Of a DNA stretch of 48,824 nt, positions 1 through 8,128 are shown one piece after another. Within the stretch, counting starts at the first letter, position 1; the number at the start of each line of letters is the position of its first letter. The position numbers and the translations under genes were made by a program. The DNA comes from Thermosediminibacterales bacterium (GTDB taxonomy: Bacteria; Bacillota; Thermosediminibacteria; Koleobacterales; JARRCM01). The stretch spans positions 1 to 48,824 of the forward strand of contig JARRCM010000015.1 of assembly GCA_029982205.1 (NCBI GenBank). Reading direction: 5' to 3'. The notes below the pieces were generated by a model. That model was not told the origin of the DNA and searched no databases. It saw nothing but the letters and a program-made list of their open reading frames with translations.

Positions 1-35
1 TAAGCTAACAAAGTCTACACTACAAAACGGGTTTT
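1..35. repeat. Terminal direct repeat, left copy
   Basis: The first 35 bases are identical to the last 35 bases (48790-48824). One frame on the plus strand (positions 2-85) is open and ends in TGA, reading like a short C-terminal protein tail, so this may be the end of a repeated gene or element that enters from outside. The identity is seen directly; the origin is not known. It could be an assembly overlap or a dispersed repeat. Confidence 0.9.
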
Positions 36-134
36 TGGAGTATAAACCCAGTAAAATCAAGGCTTTTGCGGAGTTTTATGGTTGAACTTCGGTATAAAAA
101 AACAATTTTTTTAAAAAATAAATATATAAAAATT

Positions 135-180
135 AAAGATATTAAGAGCAATACTACTCTTGCTCTTAATATCTTTTTAT
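135..180 (-). terminator. Bidirectional rho-independent terminator
   Basis: A perfect 17-bp stem (135-151 with 160-176) has an 8-nt loop and T-rich sequence on both sides. It sits 3' of the ABC transporter ATPase gene on the minus strand and would also stop plus-strand transcription entering from the left. Confidence 0.85.
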
Positions 181-182
181 AT

Positions 183-950
183 TTATAAAATACTGCTTAA
201 AAACGATTTCGTTCTTAAGTTTTGTGGGTTATTAAATATTACCTGGGGGGGATTTTCTTCAACTATTTTTCCTTTATCCATGAAAATAACTCTATCAGCT
301 ACTTCTCGAGCAAATCCCATTTCATGTGTTACAATTATCATAGTCATTCCTTCTTTGGCAAGGTTTTTAATAACCCCTAGCACTTCACCTACCAGCTCAG
401 GATCTAAAGCAGAAGTAGCCTCATCAAACATCATTACTTCAGGTTCCATTGCTAGAGCTCTTGCAATTGCTACTCTTTGCTGCTGTCCCCCAGAGAGCTG
501 CGATGGGTATGAGTCTGTTTTGTCAGCTAAACCCACTTTTTTCAAAAGGGCTAAGCCTTTTTGAAGTGCTTGTTGTCTCGGAACTTTTTTGACGGTGATA
601 AGGCCTTCAATAACGTTTTCTAGGGCTGTCATATGCGGGAATAAATTAAAATTTTGAAATACCATCCCTATTTTTGTTCTGAGTTTGTTAATGTTTTTTT
701 CTGAATCTTTGATCCAGCGCCCGTTAACATACCTCTTGCCTACCGAATGACCGTTAAAATAGATTACCCCTTCATCTATAGGTTCTAAATAATTTATACA
801 CCTCAGCAGAGTGCTTTTCCCGGATCCGCTAGGGCCTATTATAACCAAAACTTCTCCGGAATGAACTTCTAGACTTAAATTATCTAAAACAACAAGATCT
901 CCGAATTTCTTTGTTATGTTTTCTAATTTTAGCAAGGGCATATCAGACAT
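183..950 (-). CDS. Polar amino-acid ABC transporter ATP-binding protein (GlnQ/HisP type)
   Basis: 255 aa, the normal length for GlnQ-type ATPases. The Walker A motif GPSGSGKST is at residues 39-47, the signature LSGGQQQR near 155 and Walker [14 protein letters not shown] near 175, followed by the switch histidine in VTHEMGFA. It would hydrolyse ATP on the cytoplasmic face to drive import through the permease encoded just upstream on the same strand (86 bp away). The ATG follows a GAGGTG ribosome site. It is the last gene of a three-gene operon. The substrate cannot be read from the ATPase; 'polar amino acid' comes from the family. Confidence 0.93.
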   Translation of the reverse strand: MSDMPLLKLENITKKFGDLVVLDNLSLEVHSGEVLVIIGPSGSGKSTLLRCINYLEPIDEGVIYFNGHSVGKRYVNGRWIKDSEKNINKLRTKIGMVFQNFNLFPHMTALENVIEGLITVKKVPRQQALQKGLALLKKVGLADKTDSYPSQLSGGQQQRVAIARALAMEPEVMMFDEATSALDPELVGEVLGVIKNLAKEGMTMIIVTHEMGFAREVADRVIFMDKGKIVEENPPQVIFNNPQNLRTKSFLSSIL

Positions 951-1036
951 TCAAACACCTCGATTCAATCAATTTATATAATAATAACATTAAATTTTCA
1001 AAAACCAACCTTAAGCTAAAAAACATTAAAATTTGA

Positions 1037-1684
1037 TTAGTTTATTGATAATTTGTGTTCTAACCGGTTAAATATTACAGTGAAGATTGTTGTCAAAAAT
1101 AGGTAGAAGACGCCTGCGGCAAAAAAAGCTTCAATAGATTTAAAGGTTGCTGCATTTATCTGAGTAGCAGTTCTCATTAGTTCAACCATTGCTATAGTAG
1201 AAACCAATGAAGAATCTTTTAAAAGTGCTATAAATTCATTTCCCATGGGAGGAAGCATACGTCTCAAAGCCTGTGGAATTATAACCCTTCGCATAGCCTG
1301 TAAATAAGACATTCCCAATGACCTTGCAGCTTCCATCTGACCTTTATCTATAGATTCAATTCCAGCCCTGATTATTTCTGTTATATAAGCTCCTCCACAA
1401 ATACTCATACCAATAACCGCTGCCGGGAAAGGGTCCAGTTCTATACCTACTTTAGGTAAGCCATAATATATAAAGTATAGCTGAACTAGCAGGGGTGTTC
1501 CTCGAATAATCCAGGTATAGAAACTGGCAGCATAAACTAGCGGTTTCTTTTTTGAAATTTTTGCAAGAGCTGCAATAAGCCCAAGAATACTACCGAATAT
1601 TATAGATAGAACAGTTAATTCTATGGTCATAACTGCTCCTAAAGCGAAAACTGGTAGTTTATCAATTATAAACGTGAAGTCCAT
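1037..1684 (-). CDS. Polar amino-acid ABC transporter permease (HisM/GlnP family)
   Basis: 215 aa integral membrane protein with about five hydrophobic segments. The family signature that docks on the ATPase (the EAA loop) is visible as QMEAARSLGMSYLQAMRRVI followed by LPQALRRMLPP in the middle of the protein. It most likely works as a homodimer, because this operon has only one permease gene. The ATG follows an AGGAGGAG ribosome site. It lies between the binding-protein gene and the ATPase gene, with an intercistronic terminator upstream that should lower its expression relative to the binding protein. Confidence 0.93.
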   Translation of the reverse strand: MDFTFIIDKLPVFALGAVMTIELTVLSIIFGSILGLIAALAKISKKKPLVYAASFYTWIIRGTPLLVQLYFIYYGLPKVGIELDPFPAAVIGMSICGGAYITEIIRAGIESIDKGQMEAARSLGMSYLQAMRRVIIPQALRRMLPPMGNEFIALLKDSSLVSTIAMVELMRTATQINAATFKSIEAFFAAGVFYLFLTTIFTVIFNRLEHKLSIN

Positions 1685-1734
1685 TGAGCTCCTCCTCTTA
1701 TAATAAAACTTTAGATTATTGACTATGAAACATT

Positions 1735-1764
1735 AAAAGAACAGCCGGGCGGTTCCAGCTGTTC
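1735..1764 (-). terminator. Intercistronic terminator/attenuator
   Basis: Read on the minus strand, GAACAGC (1764-1758) pairs with GCTGTTC (1745-1739) and is followed by TTTTAAT. It lies between the binding-protein stop and the permease start. Partial termination here would give more binding protein than membrane components, as is common in such operons. The stem is only 7 bp and the T tract is short, so termination is probably leaky. Confidence 0.65.
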
Positions 1765-1774
1765 CCGAGTTTGT

Positions 1775-2626
1775 TTAAAGGTCTAATGACTTATCTCTTC
1801 CAAACCATTTTTTGGAAATCTTAGCATAAGTTCCATCTTCTATAAGTTCTTTAATGGCTTTATTAATAGCATCAAGCAATGCCTTGTCCTCTTTTCGTAC
1901 TGCTATCCCCATAGGTTCATTTGTTAAAAGACCTCCTACCTGTTTAAAAACACCAGGTCTTTTTGCCATGTAATGTTGAGCTGTGATCTCATCAACTACT
2001 ACAGCGTCTAATCGACCTATGTCTAAATCATTGAAGGCTTCTGGGTAACCATCGTATGTTTTTAATTCTTTTAAGCCTTCTAATTTTTTTGCAGCTTCTT
2101 CACCTGTGCTGCCCAGCTGAGTTCCTACTACTTTATCTTTAAGGTCATCTTTTGATTTGATTAAATTGTTATCGGATTTTATAACTAAAACCTGACCAGT
2201 TGCAATATATGGTTCAGTAAAGTTTACCTCTTTTTTACGTTCATCGGTTATACTCATACCTGACATTATTATATCAAATTTCTTGGATTTTAGCGAGAGT
2301 ATCACACCACTCCACTGTGTAGGCACCCATTCCATTTCAACACCGAGTTTTTTTGCAATTTCATTTCCTAATTCAATATCAAATCCCACAAGTTCGTTTT
2401 TGTCATTCCTAAAACCGAAAGGTGGAAAAGCATCATCAAGACCGGCTACCAGTTTGCCTGCTTTTTGCACTCTTTCAAGAGAATTGTCAATTTCTTTTTG
2501 ATTAGTTGATTGTTCCTGTTTTTCAGTTTCCTGTTTTGGCTGTTCTTGATTACCGCTGCAGCCCGCCAAAAAACTTATTGCAAAAACTAAAACAATTAAT
2601 AATGAAATAATTTTTTTACTTCTCAA
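1775..2626 (-). CDS. Amino-acid ABC transporter substrate-binding lipoprotein
   Basis: 283 aa. It has a basic, hydrophobic signal peptide and the lipobox FLAGC, so the mature protein would be lipid-anchored at Cys 23 on the outer face of the membrane. A low-complexity Gln/Glu/Lys linker follows, then a family 3 solute-binding fold (SBP_bac_3) with typical stretches such as LVGFDIELGNEIAKKLG and FDIIMSGMSIT. The start is TTG at 2626, 7 nt after a GGGAGGAG site. It is the first gene of the leftward operon. The ligand (for example glutamine, arginine or cystine) cannot be decided from sequence. Confidence 0.93.
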   Translation of the reverse strand: MRSKKIISLLIVLVFAISFLAGCSGNQEQPKQETEKQEQSTNQKEIDNSLERVQKAGKLVAGLDDAFPPFGFRNDKNELVGFDIELGNEIAKKLGVEMEWVPTQWSGVILSLKSKKFDIIMSGMSITDERKKEVNFTEPYIATGQVLVIKSDNNLIKSKDDLKDKVVGTQLGSTGEEAAKKLEGLKELKTYDGYPEAFNDLDIGRLDAVVVDEITAQHYMAKRPGVFKQVGGLLTNEPMGIAVRKEDKALLDAINKAIKELIEDGTYAKISKKWFGRDKSLDL

Positions 2627-2664
2627 TTTTTTCTCCTCCCCCTTTTTTACTTTAACTAATTAAA

Positions 2665-2693
2665 AGTTTAATATATCAAAATATATAAGTCAA
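2665..2693 (-). promoter_or_regulatory. SigA-type promoter for the leftward ABC operon
   Basis: On the minus strand TTGACT (2693-2688) and TAAACT (2670-2665) are separated by 17 bp, about 40 bp upstream of the TTG start of the binding-protein gene. Confidence 0.7.
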
Positions 2694-2697
2694 TACT

Positions 2698-2713
2698 TTT
2701 GTTCGACAACAAA
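2698..2713. promoter_or_regulatory. Inverted repeat between divergent promoters
   Basis: TTTGTT, four bases, AACAAA: 6-bp arms lying between the two -35 boxes of the divergent transporter operons. The position suits an operator that controls both, but no regulator gene is nearby and the arms are short and AT-rich. Confidence 0.35.
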
Positions 2714-2732
2714 TTTTTCCTTAAAATTGTTA

Positions 2733-2761
2733 TTGAATAATCTTACGATAATATATATAAT
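2733..2761 (+). promoter_or_regulatory. SigA-type promoter for the rightward ABC operon
   Basis: TTGAAT (2733-2738), 17-bp spacer, TATAAT (2756-2761), about 50 bp upstream of the ATG of the rightward binding-protein gene. Confidence 0.75.
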
Positions 2762-2813
2762 TATACATGAGTGAAATGCTTGTCTAAAGAAAATATAAGA
2801 AGGGGGAAGAGAA

Positions 2814-3626
2814 ATGAAGAAAAAATTTAGTAGAATTTTGGTTTTAGTTTTAGCTGTTATTTTAGTGACAAGCCTTTTAGCTGGGTGCAGTCAACCCCAA
2901 AACAAAGAAACTGCAAAAGAAGAATCTCAGAAAGAAGAGAAGAAAGTATGGGTTGTCGGGACTTCAGCTGACTATCCACCATTTGAAAGTGTTGATGAAA
3001 AAACTGGAGAATTTATTGGATTTGACATGGATTTAATAAGGGAAGTAGGTAAACGCTTAGGTGTTGAAGTTGAGATAAAAGACATGCCTTTTGACAGTTT
3101 GATAGCTTCCTTAAAACAAGGTAAAATCGATGCGATTATTGCATGTATGAGTCCGACACCGGAACGTCTAAAAGAAGCTGATTTTACAGATGCTTATTAT
3201 GAGACAAAACAGTCTATTTTGATCAAACCTGGCAGCGGTGTTGAAATCAAGGAGCTTAATGATATTCTAAAATATGAGTTTGCTGTTCAAACTGGAACAA
3301 CTATGGATGAATGGGCTACTCAAAAAATTAAAGAAGGAGTAATTAAAGAAAACCAGCTGAAACGCTATACTGATGCGAATGCAGCTGCTTTAGACCTTAA
3401 AAATGGCCGTCTGGATGCGTTTTTGGTTGACCTTCCGGTGGCATATGATAAAGCAGAAGAACTTGGCTTAGAAGTTGCCATCGATTGTTCCATTGAAGGA
3501 GATGAGGACCCAAGTATTCTCTTACCCAAAGGATCTGATGAAATGGTGGCAAAGCTTAATAAGATAATTAAAGAAATGAAAGAAGACGGGTTTATAAAAC
3601 AGTTGGAAGATAAATGGATGAAATAA
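2814..3626 (+). CDS. Amino-acid ABC transporter substrate-binding lipoprotein
   Basis: 270 aa with a lysine-rich signal peptide and lipobox LLAGC (Cys 25), then a charged linker and a family 3 solute-binding domain beginning near VWVVGTSADYPPFE. The motif FIGFDMDLIREVGKRLGVE and the phrase DAFLVDLPVAYDKA near the C-terminus are typical. It opens a five-gene operon with an ornithine-cyclodeaminase-like enzyme, two permeases and an ATPase. It differs clearly from the binding protein of the divergent operon, so the two systems probably take different ligands. The ATG follows AAGGGGGAAGAG. Confidence 0.93.
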   Translation: MKKKFSRILVLVLAVILVTSLLAGCSQPQNKETAKEESQKEEKKVWVVGTSADYPPFESVDEKTGEFIGFDMDLIREVGKRLGVEVEIKDMPFDSLIASLKQGKIDAIIACMSPTPERLKEADFTDAYYETKQSILIKPGSGVEIKELNDILKYEFAVQTGTTMDEWATQKIKEGVIKENQLKRYTDANAAALDLKNGRLDAFLVDLPVAYDKAEELGLEVAIDCSIEGDEDPSILLPKGSDEMVAKLNKIIKEMKEDGFIKQLEDKWMK

Positions 3627-3647
3627 TTCAACTAGGGGGAGTAAATA

Positions 3648-4667
3648 TTGATCAAACCAGAATTGCTTTTTTTAAAACAAGAAGATGTAATTTCTGCTGG
3701 AATACTGGATATGAAAATGGTTCTTGAAATGGTAGAAAAAGTTTTTTACATGGATGGTATTGGCCAAGTAAAAAATCCGGTAAAAACTATAGTAAATATA
3801 CCAAATGATGATGAATGGCAATCGCGTTTTATCTCAATGCCGGTTTATGTCGGCGGTAACATAAATAGGCCAGGTGTGAAATGGGCGGCTGAATCAACAG
3901 CCAATATGAAGACCGGCGATATTCCAATGGGTATTGATATTGTGATTTTAAGTGACCCGACGACCGTATTGCCTGTCGCCATTATGGAGGGCACTTTGAT
4001 AACGGCTATGAGAACAGCTGCTGCAGCAGGTGTGGCAGCAAAATATTTAGCTCCAAACCAAGCAGAAGTGGTTGGTTGTGTTGGCGCAGGTGTTATAGGC
4101 CGTACCATGATAATGGCACTCATGCAAGTGCTGCCCAACCTTAAACAGATTAGAATGTGTGACCTCAACCTGGAAAAAGCCGAAAAATTGGCAGCCGAGT
4201 TTAAAGAGGAAATTGAGGTCAAACCAACAAAAAGTGTAGAACAAGCCGTTACAGGTGCTGATGTTATAGCAACAATGACTACAAGCAGAAAACCTTTTGT
4301 TAAGGCCGAATGGGTTAAACCCGGAGCTATGGTTATTCAAATGAGTTCTTTTGAGGTGGAAGCAGGTGTTGTTAAAAAGGCTGATAAGATCGTAGTAGAC
4401 AGCTGGGCGCAGATGAAAGAAAATACCCACTCCGTTTTTTATGAACTACTTCAAAATGGCGACATTTCAGATGATGATATTACATTGCTTAAAGAGGTTG
4501 TATGTGGAGCAAAACCGGGGCGTGAATCTGCCGATGAGCTGACTATGTTTAGCTCAAGGGGGATGGGATGCCTTGATATAATAGTAGCAGACCATCTCTA
4601 TAAACAGGCCAAGCAGAAAGGTTTAGGTCAAAAACTTGTTTTATGGGATGAGGCAAAATGGGTATAA
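3648..4667 (+). CDS. Ornithine cyclodeaminase / mu-crystallin family protein
   Basis: 339 aa, the usual length. A nucleotide-binding GAGVIG motif is at 146-151, preceded by the family stretch TAMRTAAAAGVAAKYLA (119-135). Members use NAD(P) to deaminate ornithine to proline, or to reduce or oxidise imino and amino acids. Where true ornithine cyclodeaminases carry the catalytic Asp (G-G-D-C-P-G-K context), this protein reads SSFEVE (233-238), so it may have another substrate. The start is TTG after GGGGGAG. The stop overlaps the next permease gene by 10 bp, so enzyme and transporter are translationally linked; I infer that the imported amino acid is its substrate. Confidence 0.8.
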   Translation: MIKPELLFLKQEDVISAGILDMKMVLEMVEKVFYMDGIGQVKNPVKTIVNIPNDDEWQSRFISMPVYVGGNINRPGVKWAAESTANMKTGDIPMGIDIVILSDPTTVLPVAIMEGTLITAMRTAAAAGVAAKYLAPNQAEVVGCVGAGVIGRTMIMALMQVLPNLKQIRMCDLNLEKAEKLAAEFKEEIEVKPTKSVEQAVTGADVIATMTTSRKPFVKAEWVKPGAMVIQMSSFEVEAGVVKKADKIVVDSWAQMKENTHSVFYELLQNGDISDDDITLLKEVVCGAKPGRESADELTMFSSRGMGCLDIIVADHLYKQAKQKGLGQKLVLWDEAKWV

Positions 4668-5320
4668 ATGAACATACATGGAAAGTTATCAGTGCCATTC
4701 CCTACCTCCTTAAGGGGGTAGGGATGACACTTAAAATAACATTTCTTGCTTTGATTTTTGGAGCTTTTTTTGGATTGCTGTTGGCTTTGGCCAGGGTTTA
4801 TGGCGGCAGTATCAGTCGGCGGTTTGCGATTGTTTACAGCCGAATTATCCGGAGTCTTCCGCTTTTAGTGATTTTGTTTATGTTGTATTACCTTGCTTCG
4901 GAGATTTTAGATCTGTCACCTTTTCTTGCCGTAGTACTGGCGCTGGCAGTTCATACAAGTGCTTATCAATCAGAGATTTTTAGAGGTTCTATTCAGTCAA
5001 TAAGTAAAGGTCAGATGGAAGCGGCCCTGGCATTAGGCATGAGCAAATTCCAGTGTGTTTTATATATTATTTTGCCACAGGCTTTACGAAGAGCTCTTCC
5101 TTACTGGTCAAATGAGGCGGCGATCGTTTTGAAAGATTCCGCCTTAGCGTATGTACTGGGAATTGCTGAACTGATGAGACGAGGCGAATATGTTGTTGCT
5201 CGCAGCTCACAGTCTGCCTTGTTAACATATTTAATTATTGGAATTATTTACTTTATTTTAACTTCGGTGCTCACCAGAAGCTTGTTATATGCTGAAAAGA
5301 AATTGAGGATTCCATGTTAA
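4658..5320 (+). CDS. Amino-acid ABC transporter permease, first subunit
   Basis: 220 aa membrane protein of the HisM/HisQ class with an ATPase-docking loop reading GQMEAALALGMSKFQC followed by LPQALRRALPYWSNE. It starts inside the end of the ornithine-cyclodeaminase-like gene. A second, different permease follows the ATPase gene, so the channel is probably a heterodimer, unlike the divergent operon with its single permease. The ATG follows a short GAGG site. Confidence 0.9.
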   Translation: MGINEHTWKVISAIPYLLKGVGMTLKITFLALIFGAFFGLLLALARVYGGSISRRFAIVYSRIIRSLPLLVILFMLYYLASEILDLSPFLAVVLALAVHTSAYQSEIFRGSIQSISKGQMEAALALGMSKFQCVLYIILPQALRRALPYWSNEAAIVLKDSALAYVLGIAELMRRGEYVVARSSQSALLTYLIIGIIYFILTSVLTRSLLYAEKKLRIPC

Positions 5321-5338
5321 GAGAAAGGTGAATAATAA

Positions 5339-6115
5339 ATGGCAAAACAAATTTTGAGGATAGAAAATCTGCGCAAAAAATATGGAGATACTGAAGTTCT
5401 AAAAGGGGTATCATTAACAGTTGAAGAAGGAGAAGTAGTTGTAATAATAGGTCCAAGTGGTACAGGTAAAAGTACGCTCCTTCGATGTATAAATCATTTG
5501 ACCACTGCAGATTCTGGTGATATCTATTTAGAAAACCAAAAAATCGAACGTGGAAAGACTGACCTAAATAAGGTTAGGCAGCAGATTGGTATGGTCTTTC
5601 AGGATTTTAACCTATTTAATCATTTGACAGCGATCCAGAATGTTTCTATAGGTCTTGTTAAAGTTAAAAAGATGGATAAGAAAAAGGCTATGGAAAAAGC
5701 TTATAAGGAACTGGCAAGAGTAGGACTGGAAGATAAAATAAACCATTATCCAGCTGAACTCTCTGGAGGTCAGAAACAGAGGGTAGCTATTGCCAGAGCT
5801 TTGGCTATGGACCCGAAAATTATGCTTTTTGATGAACCTACATCGGCCCTTGATCCTGAACTTATAGGTGAAGTACTGGCAGTAATGAAAGATTTAGCTA
5901 TGGCAGGGATGACAATGATTGTAGTAAGTCATGAACTGGGATTTGCCAGAGATGCTGCAGACCGTATTGTCTTTTTAGAAAACGGAGTTGTTTCTGAGAT
6001 TGGAACTCCTGAGAAAATTTTCTACAACCCTGAGAAGCAGCGCACCAAAGAGTTTATAAGTAAGATTACCCAACTGCATACAAGTGGGAATAACCAGGAG
6101 AGTGCCGGCTTATGA
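5339..6115 (+). CDS. Amino-acid ABC transporter ATP-binding protein (GlnQ/HisP type)
   Basis: 258 aa. Walker A is GPSGTGKST, the signature motif LSGGQKQR, and Walker B IMLFDEPTSALDPE, then VVSHELGFA with the switch histidine. It powers the two permeases that flank it in the same operon. The stop overlaps the next permease start by 4 bp (ATGA), a sign of coupled translation. It is similar to the ATPase at the left end of the window but not a recent copy. Confidence 0.93.
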   Translation: MAKQILRIENLRKKYGDTEVLKGVSLTVEEGEVVVIIGPSGTGKSTLLRCINHLTTADSGDIYLENQKIERGKTDLNKVRQQIGMVFQDFNLFNHLTAIQNVSIGLVKVKKMDKKKAMEKAYKELARVGLEDKINHYPAELSGGQKQRVAIARALAMDPKIMLFDEPTSALDPELIGEVLAVMKDLAMAGMTMIVVSHELGFARDAADRIVFLENGVVSEIGTPEKIFYNPEKQRTKEFISKITQLHTSGNNQESAGL

Positions 6116-6792
6116 TGGAACATGTGAATTTTTTGATTTCAATTTTACCTGAACTATGGAAAGGGCTTTTAGTATCTCTTGAATTGAGTGCAGGAGCACT
6201 CTTGTTAGGTTTAATTATAGGTCTTCCCGTGTCTCTTGCAAGAACTTATGGTAAAGGAATAATTAAAGCAATTGCAGTTGCATATATAGAATTAATAAGG
6301 GGCACTCCTATGGTTGTGCAGCTTGTCATAATTTATTTTGGCCTTCCAGATATTGGCATAGTCCTTGATAGGATACCTGCAGCTATTATAGCATTGGGTA
6401 TTAATAGCAGTGCTTATCAGGCAGAATATTTTCGCGGAGCCATACTGTCTATAGATTCAGGGCAGATGATGGCGGCTGAGGCAATTGGGATGAGCAAGAG
6501 ACAGGCAGTTTTAAATATAATTTTACCCCAAGCCTTGAGGCTGGTTTTACCACCATGGTCAAATGAACTTGTTTATATGATAAAATATACATCAGTTGCT
6601 TTTCTAATAGCCGTACCTGAGCTTATGGCACGGGGCAAAATGATTATAAGCTGGACGTTTAAACCCTTGGAGGTCCTTTTCTGGGTTGGAGTTATTTATG
6701 TTATAGTTCTTTCTTTAGTAGCGAAAATTGTAGATACAATTGAAGCAAAAATAAGTATTCCGGGCTTTCAGATGAGTAGAGAATCGTTTTAA
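6112..6792 (+). CDS. Amino-acid ABC transporter permease, second subunit
   Basis: 226 aa, about five membrane segments, with docking loop SGQMMAAEAIGMSKRQAV and LPQALRLVLPPWSNEL. It pairs with the permease upstream of the ATPase to form a predicted heterodimeric channel. Two adjacent ATG codons (6112, 6115) are possible starts; the AGGAGAG site about 9 nt upstream suits the first. The stop codon lies at the edge of the operon's terminator. Confidence 0.9.
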   Translation: MMEHVNFLISILPELWKGLLVSLELSAGALLLGLIIGLPVSLARTYGKGIIKAIAVAYIELIRGTPMVVQLVIIYFGLPDIGIVLDRIPAAIIALGINSSAYQAEYFRGAILSIDSGQMMAAEAIGMSKRQAVLNIILPQALRLVLPPWSNELVYMIKYTSVAFLIAVPELMARGKMIISWTFKPLEVLFWVGVIYVIVLSLVAKIVDTIEAKISIPGFQMSRESF

Positions 6793-6821
6793 AGGTAATG
6801 GATATTCCATTACCTTTTTTT
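6791..6821 (+). terminator. Rho-independent terminator of the rightward ABC operon
   Basis: A 12-bp perfect stem (6791-6802 with 6806-6817) has a 3-nt loop and runs into a T tract. It begins within the TAA stop codon of the last permease gene. Confidence 0.9.
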
Positions 6822-6886
6822 AATTATACAATACTAAAGCAGCATTTTAACGTGTAAAATATGTGTAGAAGCTGCATTCGTTTTGC

Positions 6887-6916
6887 TTGACACCCAAAAC
6901 AGCTTGATGATAAAAT
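6887..6916 (+). promoter_or_regulatory. SigA-type promoter for the desulfurase-thiI operon
   Basis: TTGACA (6887-6892), 18-bp spacer, TAAAAT (6911-6916). Transcription should begin near 6922. That excludes the ATG at 6918 as a start codon and supports GTG 6954. Confidence 0.75.
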
Positions 6917-6953
6917 TATGGAGAATTCAATAGAAAAAAAGGAAGTGACAGCG

Positions 6954-8123
6954 GTGAAACAAGAGGTTTATTTTGATAACAGCGCCACTACTAGAACACG
7001 TTCAGAGGTTATAAAAGTGATGGTTGATGTTATGGATAAATATTATGGAAATCCTTCTTCTCTGCATAAGAAAGGAATTGAAGCAGAAAAAATGGTTAGG
7101 GAAGCAAGAAATAGAGTAGCCCTTGCACTTCACTGTAAAGAAGATGAAATAGTTTTTACATCGGGAGGCACAGAATCAAATAATTTGGCTATTAAAGGAG
7201 CTGCCTACAGTTCTCGACGAAGAGGTAACCATATAATTACAACAGCTATCGAACACCCTTCTGTGTTAAATACCGTAAAACAGCTGGAAGAGCAGGGTTT
7301 CTATACAGATTATTTAAAAGTTGATAAAAACGGCATTATAGACTTAGAAGAATTACGTAATAAAATTAATGATAAAACTGTTTTAGTTAGTATTATGATG
7401 GTTAATAATGAGATAGGTTCAGTACAACCGATTAAAGATGCCGTTATGATTGCTAAAAAATTGAATCCAGGCATAATTTTTCATGTGGATGCTGTGCAAG
7501 CTTTTGGCAAGCTAGATATAAATTTGAATGAATTGGATATCGACTTATTATCTATAAGTGCCCATAAAATTTATGGCCCTAAAGGAATAGGAGCGCTTTT
7601 TATACGCCGTGGAGTTAAAATAAAACCTTTGTTCGGTGGAGGAGGACAAGAAAAAGGGTTGAGGTCGGGAACTGAAAACACTCCTGGAATAATAGGGTTG
7701 GGTAAAGCAGTTGAAATCCTGGAGAAGGATAGAGAAAAAGCTTCTGAGTACATGAACAAATTAAAAGTTGCTTTATACAATGGTATTAAAACTAATTTGC
7801 CTGAATCTATATTAAATGGCCCTGAACCAGGAAGTGAATACAGCGCTCCACACATTCTAAACATTTCATTCGACGGAATAAAAGGAGAAGTTCTGGTGCA
7901 CTTTTTAGAAGAATACGGGATTTATGTTTCTACTGGCTCGGCTTGTTCGTCACGGCATTCTTCATCAAGCCATGTTCTTAAGGCTTTAGGAGTTAAAGGA
8001 ACGAAACTGGATGGTGCAATAAGATTTAGTTTTTCACCTTATAATACAATGGAAGAGGTTGATTATACATTAGAAAAAATTACTAAAGTTGTTAAAGAAT
8101 TAAGAACTATTATTCGGAGGTAA
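6954..8123 (+). CDS. Cysteine desulfurase (IscS/NifS-like, ThiI partner)
   Basis: 389 aa from GTG 6954, which follows AAGGAAG by 8 nt; an upstream in-frame ATG (6918) abuts the promoter -10 box. It is a PLP enzyme that removes sulfur from cysteine as a persulfide. The PLP lysine is in SAHKIYGPKG (about Lys 205) and the catalytic cysteine in STGSACSSRHSSSSH (about Cys 331). The adjacent thiI gene starts 5 bp downstream, so the sulfur most likely goes to ThiI for 4-thiouridine in tRNA and/or thiamine thiazole, like the NifZ-ThiI pair of Bacillus. No iscU or other Fe-S scaffold gene is close. Confidence 0.92.
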   Translation: MKQEVYFDNSATTRTRSEVIKVMVDVMDKYYGNPSSLHKKGIEAEKMVREARNRVALALHCKEDEIVFTSGGTESNNLAIKGAAYSSRRRGNHIITTAIEHPSVLNTVKQLEEQGFYTDYLKVDKNGIIDLEELRNKINDKTVLVSIMMVNNEIGSVQPIKDAVMIAKKLNPGIIFHVDAVQAFGKLDINLNELDIDLLSISAHKIYGPKGIGALFIRRGVKIKPLFGGGGQEKGLRSGTENTPGIIGLGKAVEILEKDREKASEYMNKLKVALYNGIKTNLPESILNGPEPGSEYSAPHILNISFDGIKGEVLVHFLEEYGIYVSTGSACSSRHSSSSHVLKALGVKGTKLDGAIRFSFSPYNTMEEVDYTLEKITKVVKELRTIIRR

Positions 8124-8128
8124 TATAT

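Noticed and set aside
2690-2735. AGGAAAA...GTCGAAC on the minus strand as a SigH promoter for the leftward ABC operon
   Set aside because: The spacer is about 10 bp, too short for SigH, and a good SigA promoter lies just downstream.
3845-4430. Two long minus-strand open frames within the cyclodeaminase-family gene
   Set aside because: They are shadows of a complete enzyme gene and have low-complexity or Cys/His-rich content without a ribosome site.
6918-6953. Upstream ATG start for the cysteine desulfurase
   Set aside because: It sits directly after the -10 box, before the likely start of transcription; GTG 6954 has the ribosome site.
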